Source of the DNA: Papaver somniferum
Lineage: Eukaryota > Streptophyta > Magnoliopsida > Ranunculales > Papaveraceae
Direction: 5' to 3'
Assembly: GCF_003573695.1 (NCBI RefSeq)
Contig: NC_039364.1
Coordinates: 71,258,256-71,322,255 of the forward strand
DNA length: 64,000 nt
Shown: positions 1-12,701 of the stretch, piece after piece
Layout: each line of letters starts with the position of its first letter
Position numbering within the stretch: the first letter of the stretch is position 1
Position numbers and translations under genes: made by a program
The notes under the pieces: generated by a model
Databases searched by the model: none
What the model saw: the letters and a program-made list of their open reading frames with translations, nothing else
Told to the model about the DNA's origin: nothing

Positions 1-1558
1 TGAGATAGTGTAGGTTGGGTTTCCTTCCATACCATAACTCATAAGGAGTGTTAAGGGTTTTAGACCGTAAATACACACGGTTGATCAAGTAACATGCTGT
101 AAAGACAGCTTCTCCCCAAAATCTTAAAGGTAAGTTTTTGTTGTGGAGCATTACCCTGGCCATTTCCTGGATGTTCCTATTCTTTCTTCAGCAACTCCAT
201 TAGCTTGAGGAGTAATTGGTGGTGAGTATTGTTGAATGATCCCCAGTTCGTCACAGAACTCAAATACCTTGGTGTCTTTGAATTCAGTGCCACGATCGCT
301 TCTAATTTTCTTTAGTTTGCGACCTTGTTCGTTCTGGATCCTTTTAACAATAATCTTGAATTCACTAAGGGTTTCATTCTTATGGGATAGGAATGCAACC
401 CAAGTAAATCTGGTGTAATCATCTACCATAACTAAAGCATACTTCTTACCGGCAACAGTGGGTTGTTGAATTGGTCCGAAGAGGTCCATATGAATTAAAT
501 CAAGTGGAGCTTTAGTGAGAATATCTCGAGATGATTTGTGGTGAACTTTCGTTTGCTTACCCTTTTGACAGGCACCACATACACCTTCAATCTTTGCATT
601 GATTTTGGGAATGCCTCTAACAAGTTCTTTGTTAATGATCTTAGTTAGAAGGCGATAATTGATGTGACCAAAACGCTCATGCCAAAGATGTGTAGATTCC
701 ACCTTAGTCAAATTGCAACGGTTGCTAAACTGAGTATCAAGAAGATAACAGTTTTTTACCACGAGTTCCTTGAAAAATCACTTTCCCAGATTTGTCAACA
801 ATGTCACATCCATTCGCATTGAAGAAACTCGATGGCCCTTGTCGCAAATTTGACTAATAGAAAGAAGATTAGCAGTCATACCTTTAACGTATACCACATC
901 ATGGATTTCTGGAACACCGGGTAGCTTGATCGTTCCCTTTTTGCTAATGTAGCAACAACTTCCATCTCCGAATGTTACAGGACCTCCTTCATAGTCAACA
1001 GACGAAACAAACCAAGTGAGATCACTGTCATATGTCGACTGCATCCACTATCAAGAAACCATTGAAAGGGAGATGTGGATCTTAAAGCAAAGGCACCCAT
1101 ACTACTAGTACTTCTCGATTTAGAGTTTCCTGGTAGTGTTGTATGAACTTTTAGAGAATCATACAGTTGTTTAGCTTTCTTACAAAGATTACTTGCAACG
1201 TTAAGACTCTTTTGAAAGGACATACAAGCTTGATGTATATGATCGGATGGATCACAACATGAGCCTATGCTTTGAAGATTGTCTGACTGGTTCCTTGTCA
1301 TATCAGTTTTCTCAACATTCTGTTTGATTACTATCTGATTTATGACTTTTTTGAAAGAGGAACAACTGAGATTTTTCAACTTCTCAAAGGGAGTATTTCC
1401 AGATATCAAATCCTTAAGAATTGCAATTTCTGCAACAAGACCATAGTTGATCCGGATTTGTTCATCCAACCCTTTTTGAAGAGACACCAGTTTGTCAGAC
1501 CTTTTCTTGCGGTTGTTTTTAAACCTGGTGAAGCGTCTATTGAGACTTTATAGTCCAT
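1..1558 (-). pseudogene. copia gag-protease-integrase polyprotein, broken and partial
   Basis: The reading starts at an ATG at 1558, 53 bases past the PBS. Only a short gag remains: coiled sequence, no zinc knuckle and no UBN2 core, so about 1 kb seems deleted compared with gag at 50245-51585. The protease motif WFLDSGCSRHMT lies near 1050, with a frame change close by (the reading continues at 778-1044 in another frame). GAG-pre-integrase and integrase occupy 151-762: HERFGH and CGAC give the HHCC zinc site, and the DDE triad appears as D in HMDLFGP, D in RSDRGTEF and E in NGVAEE. Another one-base shift near 195 moves the rest (RFWGEA region) into a third frame down to base 1. It cannot yield a complete polyprotein as read. 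Family assignment is firm. Confidence 0.88.
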
Positions 1559-1610
1559 ATAGTCAGATCGCTACAAACACAGACTTTTGAGGTCTTTAAT
1601 GTGTTTGCCT

Positions 1611-1622
1611 GCTCTGATACCA
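1611..1622 (-). promoter_or_regulatory. primer binding site (initiator tRNA-Met type)
   Basis: The minus strand reads TGGTATCAGAGC two bases inside the LTR end, the usual copia match to the 3' end of plant initiator tRNA-Met. It fixes the element's orientation and the LTR boundary at 1625. Confidence 0.85.
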
Positions 1623-1624
1623 AT

Positions 1625-3967
1625 TGAAAAAGCGGGGGTCTAACAACACCACCCAATATTTCGCTTAGCAATCTGTATGGACTAACTCCAATACTTTGCT
1701 AGAGAATCAACTAGACAGTCAGACTCAATCAATAAAAGTATCTCAAGAGTTATATCTCAATCTCTCGATTTGATTTTACTCAAGCAAATAAATCTGCGAG
1801 TCTTTATCAAAGAGAGATAACTTGGACGGTACCAAAGACCAATGTCCAAGGATCAATCAATATCAATCAACAACCAAAGGTTGGATTTCCAATTGATGAT
1901 ATTAACGCCCAACCTGTATTATTTAAATTATATAAAATATAATGCGGAAAAGAAATAACACAGACACCAGAAGTTTTGTTAACGAGGAAACCGCAAATGC
2001 AGAAAAACCCCGGGACCTAGTCCAGATTGAATACACACTGTATTAAGCCGCTACAGACACTATCCTACTACAAGCTAACTTCGGACTGGACTATAGTCGA
2101 ACCCCAATCAGTCTCCCACTAATTCAAGGTACAATTATACTCCTACGCCTCTGATCCCAGCAGGATACTGCGCACTTGATTCCCTTAGCTGATCTCACCC
2201 ACAACCAAGAGTTGCAGCAACCCAAAATCGCAGACTTGATAATAAAAAAATGTCTCACACAGAAAAGTCTATCAAAGGATAAATCTGTCTCCCACAGAAA
2301 AACCTTAGGTTTTTGTTCCGTCTTAAGATATAAACTCAAGGCGAACAGGACCCAATTGATAATCCGGTCTTATATTCCCGAAGAACATCCTAGATTAATC
2401 AATCACCTCTCAACAATCCTTCTTGACTACACAAGCGGTTTGTCGAGGAATCACAAACAGTGAGAAGAAGATGTTTGTGACTTCTTTATCTTGCCTATCG
2501 GACAACTCTCACGATCTCAAGCCAATCAATAGATTGTACTCGTACGATAGAAGATGCAAGATTAGATCATACAACTACGATAAAAGTAGTATCGGTCTGG
2601 CTTCACAATCCCAATGAAGTCTTTAAGTCGTTAACCTGGTTTTAGAGAAGAAAACCAAAGGTTAAAGGAGAATCGACTCTAGCGAGCGCACTAGTATCAC
2701 ACAGACGTGTGGGGATTAGTTTTGCACAATGCTAGATGTATCCTTTATATAGCCTTCAAATCAGGGTTTTTCGTTAATTACAAAGCAATCCATATTCACC
2801 GTTATATGAAAACCTGATTTAGATTCAAGCTAATATTTCTCAACCGTTAGATCGAAAACTTAGCTTGTCACACACACTTGGGTATACGTTTACTGGGTTT
2901 GTGAAAACCGTGCCCAAACATGTACGTGTATGTTGGTTCAACTTAGTAACCCAAAAGGTTAACCATATGAGTAATTCATATTAACCTAGTTCTTCTTCAC
3001 CATAACTAGTTCAATTGACTCAAATGAACTAGTTAGAGAGTTGTTCAATTGCTATGAGATCTTATGTAACTACACAAGACACATTTGAAACAAAGATGAT
3101 TCGATTCGATTGAATCGGCTCATGAACTTTATAGCCACGGTTTACATAAAGCATTCCTTTGTAATTTAAGTTTCATGTTCAGAGCACATCTTTAGATCAT
3201 AACCACTTAAGCTCACAAACAAGTTCGCGGACTTAAGGCAACCGGCAGAGTTTTCCAAGCTCAGCAGAAAATCTCGGCAAAGAGACTTCCGCCAGTTCGC
3301 GAACTAAACACGCGAACGAGTTTTTGGAAAATCCCAGCAGAAATTCTCGGCAAGAGAACTTCCGTCAGTTCGCGGACTGAGTTCGCGGACTTGGCAAACC
3401 CAATTCCTCCGTTTTCTCTCAATCAACAAAGTTCGAAAACTTCGGATTAAGGAATACATGGTTATGTAATCTAAATTCTCATTCCAATCATTGAGAAATT
3501 CTCAGAGGACGTTATACAGCCGTTATTCACAGACTGTTTCACGTCAGAGAAATTCTCAAAGTAACTGAAACTTTTCATGACTTTCGTCACTAGGTGAAGA
3601 TAAACTTGATCAAAGCGAAACGCTTTACCAACACACGATTTCGATAAAAAGATAAGTAGTGAATACTCAGCTCGAAATGTCAAATGTGTATGATCCAGTC
3701 TATATAACATACAACTTTTTGTCTCATAAGAAGTAGGAGATAGAATAGATAGACTTTTGAGTGATAGATAAGTTCAAGTCTCCACATACCTTCGTCGTTG
3801 TATGATGAATCGCCATGAAGTCCTTGATCTCAACTACACTTTTCTATCCTAGTCTGGGACTTAGCTATAATAGACCAGAAATCAAGACTCATAGATTTGA
3901 TCACTAACATTGACAAACATGCTTGATATAGCAACGCATGCGAGGTCGACCAAGCTATTCTCTAACA
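1625..3967 (-). repeat. 5' LTR of family A copy 1
   Basis: A 2343-bp LTR. On the minus strand it starts TGTTAGAGAATAGC and ends CCGCTTTTTCA next to the PBS. A TATA-like box (TATATAAAGG, minus) lies at about 2742-2751. The segment 3222-3390 carries several palindromic TTCGCGAAC/GTCCGCGAAC motifs. The block near 1979-2010 (AACGAGGAAACCGCAAATGC) is shared by all A and B LTRs in the window. No gene is seen in it; the open frames here are chance. Confidence 0.88.
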
Positions 3968-6857
3968 AATATAATTACAGAACAAGCTCAAGTAGCAAAT
4001 ATTCTGGTGGATCATTTTAAAAAGAAATTTGAGTATCAAAGTGTCACAATTCAGGAGGATATAAGATGTTGTTCCTACTGCAATGGAAATCAAGGAAGCA
4101 GTTTTTAGTATGAATGCCAACAGTGCTCCAGGGCCAGATGGCTTCCCTGGTTGCTTTTATAAGTTTGCTGGGGACATAATTGGTGAAGAATAATTGAAGC
4201 AATCCAATATTGCTGGTCTCACAAATTCATTCCTAAGGGGTTAAATTCCAATTTTCTATTTCTTCTCCCAAAGATTCAAGGTGCAAAAAGAGCTGATCAG
4301 TTTAGACTTATTGGTCTAGCTAATTTCAATTTCAAAATATTCACAAGAATCATTACAACTAGAATAAGTACTTTGATTGAGAAATTGATCTCATCTCAGC
4401 AAAGTGCTTTTATTAAGGGGAGGAATATACATGATAAAATTATTTTAGCTTCAGAAATGATTAATGAAATGAGTACTAAGAGAAGAAGAGGGAATGTTGG
4501 TCTTAAATTGGATATAACTCAGGCTTTTGACTGAGTTGGGTTTTCTTGTTTGAAGTACTTAGAAGATTTGGATTTTTTGAAGTGAGCATTAATTGGATAA
4601 GAAAAATCTTTGAATCTGCAATGATCTCTGTTCTTGTTAATGGTGGTCCATATGGTTTTTTTGGTGTTGGTAGAGGACTCAGACAAGGTGATCCTCTATC
4701 ACCAATTTTATTCATACTTGCAGAGGAAGTTCTCAGCAGAAATATCTCAAAACTGGTACATGAAGGCAAAATTCAAGCAATGGTAACAAGAGGTAATTGT
4801 CAACCTTCACACTTGATGTTTGCAGATGATATCTTTATATTCTGCAATGGTCAAAAAAGATCTCTGGACAATTTGATGAATTTACTAATCAAATATCAGT
4901 CTTCATCTGGACAAGTTGTCAATAGGAGTAAAAGAAAATGCTTTGTTGGTGGAGTTATTGATGTAAGAAGAGCCGCAATAGCTGATTATCTACAAATGGG
5001 ACTTTCAGACTTCCATGATACTTACTTGGGAGTCATTTTAAATCTTGGAAGAGTCAAAACTCATCAAGTTTGGGGGATGGTGGAATTAATGCACAAGATG
5101 CTAGCTGGATGGATGGGTAAGTTACTTTCTTTCTCAGCAAGACTAAAATTGGTAAAGCATGTTCTTTGCAGCATTCCCATATATAATATGACAGTATATA
5201 GTGGCCCAAATATGTTATCAAGGAATGTGAGAAAATCATAAGGAACTTTCTTTGGTCTGGTTATCCAGCAGTGAAAAACTAATAATTGTCAAATGGGATG
5301 AAGTTAATGCTCCAATTATTGAAGGTGGATTGGGATTAAGGAGATTGGAAGTTATGAACAAGGCAATGTTAATGAAATTACTGTGGAAGATTGAAACAGA
5401 AGATGTAGAGTGGACCCAATTTATGAGAGAAAAGTACAAGAACAAGAATAATGATTGGATTACGACTTATAGACAATCATCTATTCGGCCTGGAATTAAG
5501 TGGGTAATACCTGAGATAAATGAAAACAAAATATGGATTGTGGGTGATGGAAAATCAATTCTTGTGTGGCATGATAAATGGATTAAATATTATGCTCTTA
5601 TTGAGAGACATGCAGATAATCAATATTTTTAGATGAACATAAACTTAACTGTTGCTGATTTGATTGTGGAGGGTGTATGGCAAATTCCAATTCATTTGTA
5701 TAATTTTTTTGAGAGAAATGAAGTTCCAGCTATAGGTGGAGGTCATGACAAATTGATATGGGAGAAGGACTTAAATGGAAAGTTTTCTGTGGCAAGTGCA
5801 GCTCAACAAATAAGGAACAAATATCATGTCTTGCCTTGGACAAAGCTTGTATGGGATCCCAGTGTTCACCCATATACTTATGCTAACTTATGGAAGATTT
5901 CGAGAGGAACTTGTGCCACTGAGGAAGCAGTAAGGAAGAAGGGTTTTCAAATTGTTTCAAAGTGTTACTTGTGTGGAAATGCACAAGACACAATGAATCA
6001 TATATTATGGGAATGTTCTTTTAGCACAAGAATATGGCATTGAATGGGGGGAATCTATGGCTTTCTTAATCCCTCATCTTTTGAAGAAGTTCTGAGCTTT
6101 TCTAAAAAGAAAATTAAGGCAATTTAAGAGGTTTGGTACAACTGTGCCTTCAAGGTGATGGTGGATCTTTGGCATTCTAGAAACAGGAAGATCTATGAGA
6201 ATGAAGAGCCTAACTTTGAAAGATTCAAACAGAGCATTTTATCTTACACAAAAGATTGTGGATTAAGAATGAAAGGGCCAAAATGGGGTAATACTTATGA
6301 TCTACAAATCTTACTTCATTTTAAAATCACAGGTATTGCTACAAAGATGACAGTGGTTAAACAATGCTTCTTCAAATTACCTGGAAGAGGGCAAGTTATG
6401 ATATGTTATGATGGTGCTTCAAAAGTAACCCTGGAATTGCAGGTCTAGGTTTTGCGGCAAGGAATGAACATGGTAAATGCTTGGGAGCATCCTCTGGTGG
6501 TTTGGGGATAGCAACAAATTATCTGGAAGAAGTTATGGCATTGATAGTTGCTGGTGAATGGGTTGTGCAGCAAAATATGAAAAGGTATGATTCAGGATTG
6601 ATTCAAAAGTAGTCTTACTAGCTTTAAGTAATGATAAAATACCATAGATTGTTGAAAATAGATGGAAGAACATTAGAAAACATCTTTCAGAGGTATCTTT
6701 CATTCACTCTTATAGAGAAATAAAATTTTCTGCTGATACAATGGCCAACAAGGGAGTGCTTCTTGCAAGAGGAACAATCATATACTATGAAGACAAACCA
6801 AGCTTCTTGAATCAGCTGGACGAGGAGGATGGCATATACTTCAGATTCAGTTCTTAA
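3968..6857 (+). pseudogene. LINE ORF2: reverse transcriptase, zf-RVT, RNase H, broken
   Basis: Sequence ahead of the RT begins at 3968 (TEQAQVANILVDHF). RT motif A is KLDITQAFD, followed at once by TGA (4532-4534) and a frame shift. The longest piece, 4546-5241, holds GRGLRQGDPLSPILF and the catalytic LMFADDIFIF. Frame 5252-5632 carries the usual region after RT (GGLGLRRLEVMNKAML). Frame 5633-6043 holds the zinc-binding zf-RVT domain (CYLCGNAQDTMNHILWEC). From about 6155 to 6857 comes a plant-type RNase H domain (CYDGASK, then GLGFAARNEHGKCLGASSGG) broken by a one-base change near 6430. The stop at 6855-6857 is the natural end. The domain order is that of plant L1 ORF2; the copy is dead. Confidence 0.9.
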
Positions 6858-7043
6858 TCATACAAGAACTCTGTACTGCTCTGTTTTGTGTTTTGCCTTG
6901 CTGTATGTTACAGCTTTATTGGGTCTAATTGTTTTGATCTGTTTTTAGTTAACTATGGGCCTTTATAATTTTCTTGGCTTTACTTTGTAAGTTGTAATTT
7001 TGATCCCTTTCGTTAATATAATTACATGATTTAGAAAAAAAAA
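3968..7043 (+). mobile_element. L1-type LINE, 3' portion
   Basis: Plus-strand non-LTR retrotransposon running from inside ORF2 to a 3' UTR ending in a short A tract (7035-7043). The left end is not a true 5' truncation: the copia LTR ending at 3967 splits it, so more may lie outside the window. The right end abuts a family-B LTR fragment in which it appears to have inserted. The 3' UTR is about 190 bp and AT-rich. Confidence 0.88.
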
Positions 7044-7442
7044 GTATAGCGGCTTAATTCTGATAGTATTCAATTTTGGACTTTGTCCTGGGGTTTTTCT
7101 GCATTTGCGGTTACCTCGCTAACAAAATCTTGCTGTGTCTTTTACTTTTTTATTTCCGCAATTATAATTGTTTATTATAATTAAAAGTAAAATACACAAA
7201 TGTTAACTCCGCTCTACTTGATAGTGATCCTATAGAGTTGGTTAAGTGCAAACCTATTATCAAGTAATCACACATTGGTAGTCGTATTGTCTCGATCTCG
7301 TATCCATAGACGATCACACAAAGTATGAATAACGATTTGTAGTATTGTCTTGACTTTGTCCATAGACAATCACTTTAAGTAAGAAGACTTATATGTGGAT
7401 AAATTAAAGATTGTGGTGTATTTGGGTACCCTCGTCTTTTCA
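7044..7442 (+). repeat. family-B LTR, 3' end fragment (plus)
   Basis: Matches the last ~400 bp of the B LTR read in reverse at 23694-24085, ending GGGTACCCTCGTCTTTTCA at 7442. The LINE poly-A joins it on the left, so the LINE landed in this LTR. No PBS follows, so it is a solo or 3' LTR whose flank is the A-like LTR from 7443. Confidence 0.75.
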
Positions 7443-8586
7443 AAGTTAACTTCAGACTAGAATGTAGTTGATCCCTAACCAATCTCATACTTATTAAGGT
7501 ACAGTCGCGTTCTTTACGCCTCTGAATCCAAGCAGGACTCTACGCACTTGATTCCCTTATCTGATCTCACCCACAACTAAGAGTTGATACGGCCCAAAGT
7601 CAGAGACATGATAAACAAATCTGTCTCATGCAGAAAAGTCTATTGAATAGATAAATCTGTCTCCCTCAGAAATACCTACGAAGTTTTTGTTCTGTCTTTT
7701 GATAAATCAAGGTGAACAGGAACCAATTGATACACCGGTCTTATATTCCCGAAAAACAGCCTAGTAGAATCAATTACCTCACAATAACTTAACTATATGG
7801 TAGTAGAACAAGTTATTGTGGAATCACAAAGAATGAGACGAAGAGCTTTGTGATTACTTTTTATATCTTACCTATCGGAGATAAATCTCGAGAAAATCTT
7901 AGAGAAGATAATATTCAATGCGGTAGAACAAAGTAAGATCAGAATACAAAACTACAGAGAAAATAGTTGGGTCTGGCTTCAGAATCCCAATGAAGTCTTT
8001 AAGTCATTAACCTATAGTGGTTTTACGAAAAACCTAGGTTAAAGGAGAATCGACCCTAGTTGCAACTAGTATCACACATGAGGTGTGGGAATTAGGTTTC
8101 CCAGTTGCTAGAGTTCTCCCTTATATAGTCTTCATATCAGGGTTTGATAACTTTGGAACAAAGCAACCAATAATCACCGTTAGATGAAACCTGATTTAAG
8201 ATTCAAGCTAATATCTTTCCACTGTTAGATGGTCTTAGCTTGTTATACGCAAATCAAATATACTTTCATTTAGATATGGGTAACCGTACCTAAACGTGTA
8301 TATTGAGTTGGTTCAATTACAGTTAACCGAAGTTAGCCACATGAACACTTTTCCCTTAACCATGTTCATATTAAAAATTCTAGATCAATTGATAATCAAA
8401 TGAATCTAATTGTGTTACTCATAGAGTTATTCAATTGTTTATATTCTCATAGAAGTATACAAGACACAATTGAAGCAAAATCGGATTGATTCAAAAGAAT
8501 CAGTTCATAAACATTTTAGCCACGGTTTGCAAAGATTGCATTCCTCAATATATAAATGTATTTTTTTTTGAGTATGAAATCATACT
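7443..8586 (-). repeat. old A-like LTR (minus), left visible piece
   Basis: Diverged relative of the family-A LTR in minus orientation; it shares the segment around TTGATTCCCTTA and the CCCTTATATAG promoter region. It is entered by family C at 8587, with target duplication ATACT at 8582-8586, and resumes at 22788. No gene seen. Confidence 0.7.
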
Positions 8587-11500
8587 TGTGAGTGGGGAAA
8601 AAACGATTTGCTGGTTTTTACAGAATTGAAGAGTCGACCGTGTGGAGACTCCTTGAACCGAACGAAATGCTGAACCTCACACAGATGCACTGCAAGAAGG
8701 GAGTGCTTTAAGTTCGAGAGATCAATCTGTAAGACCCCGGCCTAAACCAAGAACAATGGCCGTTCCAGAGTCAATTCGGTGTTGATCTGTATGAGGGAAG
8801 CTGAGAAATGCGTGAGATCAATGGTGATCTGAGATTGTAGGTGTGTTATGAATTCAACGTGAAAATGCTCTGAATGATTGAATTTTGCTCAATTGAGAGT
8901 AATTTCTGTGAGTTCGTGTAGACGAAAGATTGTCTGTATGAACTTTGATGAGAAATTGCTCGTTTTGGCGAATGTTGTTCGATTTTTCGAAAAACCTCTG
9001 TCTTTTCAATCAGGATTCAGAGATATTTTATAATGCCGTAGTTGAAAATACCATGATCCCATGAAGTGTGAAAGTTGCTGGAATCAGAGAATGGGAAATG
9101 GGGAAATCGTGTTAAAACCAATTACTCATCGTGCGGAGACTTGGTTAACTTTCCACCTACTACTTTGCTGACTCTTCCAACTGATTGCACGACTTGCTCA
9201 CATTCTCATCGTGGGTGAACACACGTGCCGCAAACCGCCAGACCAAAACCCTAGTTAGTATCCCCCCATGTGACACGATTCAAATCTCGTGATTGTGGAG
9301 TCAGTTGCTGACTTTATGGGACGATGAGTCCATGTATTGCTGAGTTGAACATGATTAGCAAATGTTTCGAAACTCATGAATTTAATATGTCTGCTGAGAC
9401 GAGGTATCATTATAACCTAAGATGAGCAAAACTGTGTTTCTAAATTGTTGAATATTGGTAGTTGAACCAATATTCTTTGATTTGAGAAAATATTGCTAGT
9501 CTGAGCGAATATTGCCGGTTCGAGCGAATATTGCTAGTTCGAGCAAATATTGTTCTTTTGATGAATTATTGGTAGCTAGACCAAATAAAATATTAATTTA
9601 AGTCACTAACTGCTAGGTCGAGCAAAATAAATATGAATATCAATCATGGAATCAACATAAAATTACCAGAGTGTTCGAATATCTGTGCAAAATCACGTTT
9701 CTGCAGAGCTCTGGATTCAAAACCCTAATTTTACCGAAATGATGATTTATTGTAAATCAACACGGGACCGGCTATATGGGATAACAGGTTCACCATATAA
9801 CGCCCAGATGCTCGAATGAGCAAAAAATACCAAAGTCTCTTGAGGACCAGTTGGTGAAAGAATGATTAAATGTTGGTTTAATCATTTACTGAAATAATGC
9901 TCGTGTGAGCAACAAATCATGAAACCTGATGTAGAAAATATGAGGGGCCGACCAAGAGGTCATGAGACCGGCTCTTGATAGTCGTGGGACCAGTAGATGG
10001 TCGCTTGAGCGAACTTCCAATTGTTTGGAAAGAGTTCGAACCTAATATGAACAACTGAGCAAATTAGGTTAGAATCATTAAAACATGCGGGACCAGCTGT
10101 TTGCAAGCCTCAGGGTCACCCTTGGTCGGTCAAGGGGATGTGCCCGTGTCACCACAGTGTCCGTGCTTCAGTCCTGAGAATTTTGATATTTTCTGATGCA
10201 CGTTTGAGCAACATTTGGAGAAAATATGCAAAATCCATGGTTTTGCTGAAACCGGCAAAAATACATGAGATGATGTAAATAATAAATAAAACATGGGATT
10301 TCAAGGTGTGGGACTGGCACAGCTAGGGCATGGTCGGCCGGCTGACATACGCGGTCCCACATGTTTATCCTAGTTTTATGTGATTTTATGTGTTTTCTCT
10401 GATTTGATGGAAATTTCATGAAACTGGAGAGTTTGGTGAAATTAGGGAACTCTCATGAGAGATAAAATAATAATAAAATAAGGAATGAGAGTGTGGGACC
10501 GGCATGGCTAAGGCATGGTCGGTCGGCCAGGAGCGCGGGTCCCAAGCCACTCTTCCCAATATTATGTAATTTTTGATGATTTTAGCTAACTTTCATAAAA
10601 TCAAAAGGATTTGTTGAAAACTAAGATATTTTGTTGAAATCAGGGAGCTTTCATGAAATCAGGAAACAAAACACCAAATAATAATAAAATAATAGGCATG
10701 TGGGACTGGCTAGGGCCCGGTCCCACAAGTTTTTCCCTAATTTTTTAATATTTTCTATAACTTTAGAGAAAATACATGAAATTAGGTAATTTTAGGGAAA
10801 ATTCATGAAATCAAGGGAATTTTCATAATTTAAGAGGAAATAATAAAATAATGGGGCGTGAGGTGTGGGATCGGCTACGGCCCAGGCACGGGCGGCTGGT
10901 GCTCGGTCCCACGACACCTTTCCCTGATTTTATTATTTTTTGATGAAATCATGTGATTTTAGAGAAAAATACATGAAATTAGGTGATTTTAGGGAAAATT
11001 CATGAAATCAAGGGAATTTTCATAATTTAAGAGGAAATAATAAAATAATGGGGCGTGAGGTGTGGGACCGGCCACGGCCAAGTCATGACTGGCCGGCCGG
11101 TGGTCCCGCGACACCTTTCCCTAATTTTATTATTTTTTTGATGAAATCATGTGATTTTAGAGAAAAATACATGAAAGTAGGTGATTTTAGGGAAAATTCA
11201 TGAAATCAAGGGAATTTTCATAATTTAAGAGGAAATAATAAAATAATGGGACGTGAGGTGTGGGACCGGCCATGGCCAAGGCATGACCGGCCGGCCGGCG
11301 GTCCCGCGACACCTTTCCCTAATTTTATTATTTTTTGATAAAATCATGTGATTTAGATAAAAATACATGAAATTAGGTAATTTTCATGATTTTAGGGAAA
11401 ATTAGTAAAATATGATAAAAAAAATATAAAATTGGGCGTGGGACTGGTCACGGCATGACCGGCCGGTTGGTGAGCCCAGTCCCTTGGCGCCTCTGCTAAT

Positions 11501-12400
11501 ATTTTTACTATTTTTCCTTCCTATTTTGCATAGGTTCCTCGTTCATTCGTATTTTCTGAAATGTTCGTTTGCTCATTCAAAATGCTGGTCTGTGTATTAT
11601 CTGCTAATTACACTTGCACCATTTTGTCAGGGCTTATTCGATACCCAGATGCCTGTTTCGTTGAATATTTATTACTAACCTGTGGAATTCTGCTGGGAAG
11701 AACCACAGATTGAAGTAACGAAATATAACAAGGAATCGTAGAATATTGCTGAATATTCAGGCGATTAATTGACGACTCGTAGAATATTGCTGGATATTCA
11801 GACGATGGCTCGTAGAATATTGTTGGACATTCAGATGATTTAAGAAAATTAATTGCTGGCTCTGTACTAGAAGGGCTTCCTGTCTTGGAGCATTAATTAT
11901 CTGAGGGTTGAGAAATATGAACTTGCTGGAGTGTCATATTCCTCTTGCATAGTCGGGGAAAATCTGGTTACATCCCGAAGACGTTGTCGCTCTATACTAG
12001 CAGACATGTTGTCTAGGATCCGCCCAATCTTTCTATTTTATACAGTATGAGATGTGTCGTGGCCTCAGCTGAGAGACTGCACATCTTCATCTTCTCTGAG
12101 AGACTTTCTCCATCAGAGGTGGCATGAGCTTTCATGCACAGAGACATGAGTCTCGATACTCATCCGATTGCCGGATCCGGAGTAATTACTGAAATTGATC
12201 AGTATTCATGATATGTGACGTGTCCTCAGCTGAGAGACTACACATTTACACGTACTCTGAGAGACAACCTTCTCAGTCAGAGATTTATGACATGAGCTTT
12301 CATGCTTTAATGAGAGATATGAGTCTCAATACTCATCTGGTTGCCGAATCTGGAGTATAGTTTTACAATTATACCCTTTATCGAAAATTCACCATCTACA
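8587..12400 (-). repeat. family C LTR (3.8 kb), 3' LTR
   Basis: Bounded by TGTGAGTGGGG at 8587 and CCATCTACA at 12400, so it reads TGTAGATGG...CACA on the minus strand. It has no coding sequence. It contains AT-rich parts, repeats with TTGGTAGTTGAACCAATATT near 9445-9600, and an array of about 197-bp repeats with a GC-rich palindrome (10280-11510). The same LTR occurs at 19983-22787 and 24874-41451. Confidence 0.82.
10280..11510. repeat. GC-rich palindrome repeat array in family C LTR
   Basis: Imperfect direct repeats. The best copies have a period of 197-198 bp, judged from GGGCGTGAGGTGTGGGACCG starts at 10853, 11050 and 11248; more diverged copies lie near 10300, 10490, 10690 and 11430. 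Each unit joins an AT-rich part (ATTTTAGGGAAAATTCATG) to a palindrome whose arms are GTGGGACCGGCC and GGCCGGCGGTCCC. The same array is at 20480-21860, and diverged copies are at 27040-27500. Confidence 0.8.
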
Positions 12401-12414
12401 TTAAGTCCCCTGCT
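12401..12414 (-). promoter_or_regulatory. polypurine tract of family C
   Basis: On the minus strand AGCAGGGGACTTAA sits directly before the LTR start TGTAGATGG. This is the expected place for plus-strand priming and shows that the left LTR is the 3' LTR. Confidence 0.65.
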
Positions 12415-12701
12415 TAGTGAGGAACAATCATGTTCCCCAGTCAGCATTTAATGGTGATTTTCCAGGTATAAATAAAAATAAGTAATTGAACTTAGTCATA
12501 AGATAAGATATTACCGGATTTCGACTGAATGAGCAAACCATGGTTTGAGCGGAAACCTCTGTGGCATAATAGAGCGTCATCCAGTGAACATAAAACCGTG
12601 TAGAACCGCTGGTTCGATGGTGGAACCTTGGTTGGTTTAGGATTCAAGGGTCGGGCCCAAAAGGGAAATCCTTATGTAATTAGGTTTTGGAAATAAAATT
12701 A

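Larger units (their letters stand above)
1..3967 (-). mobile_element. Ty1/copia retrotransposon, family A copy 1 (right part)
   Basis: Read on the minus strand, the order is LTR (1625-3967), tRNA-Met-type primer binding site (1611-1622), a short gag remnant, protease and integrase, with reverse transcriptase expected beyond the left edge. PR-IN order and the WFLDSGCSRHMT protease motif place it in Ty1/copia. The LTR ends TG...CA when read on the plus strand (TGAAAAAGCGGG to CTCTAACA). It lies inside a LINE: the coding sequence resumes directly at 3968. The five bases AATAT after the LTR would be half of the target duplication, but the partner is outside the window. Its LTR and leader closely match element 47680-56280, so both are one family. 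Confidence 0.9.

Noticed and set aside
10168..10419. 83-codon minus-strand frame, repeated at 20343-20594
   Set aside because: Occurs twice only because the C LTR is duplicated; it reads through the palindrome repeat and has no domain.
10280..11510. Centromeric satellite array
   Set aside because: Period near 197 bp is suggestive, but the array is short and lies inside an LTR at the same place in each copy.
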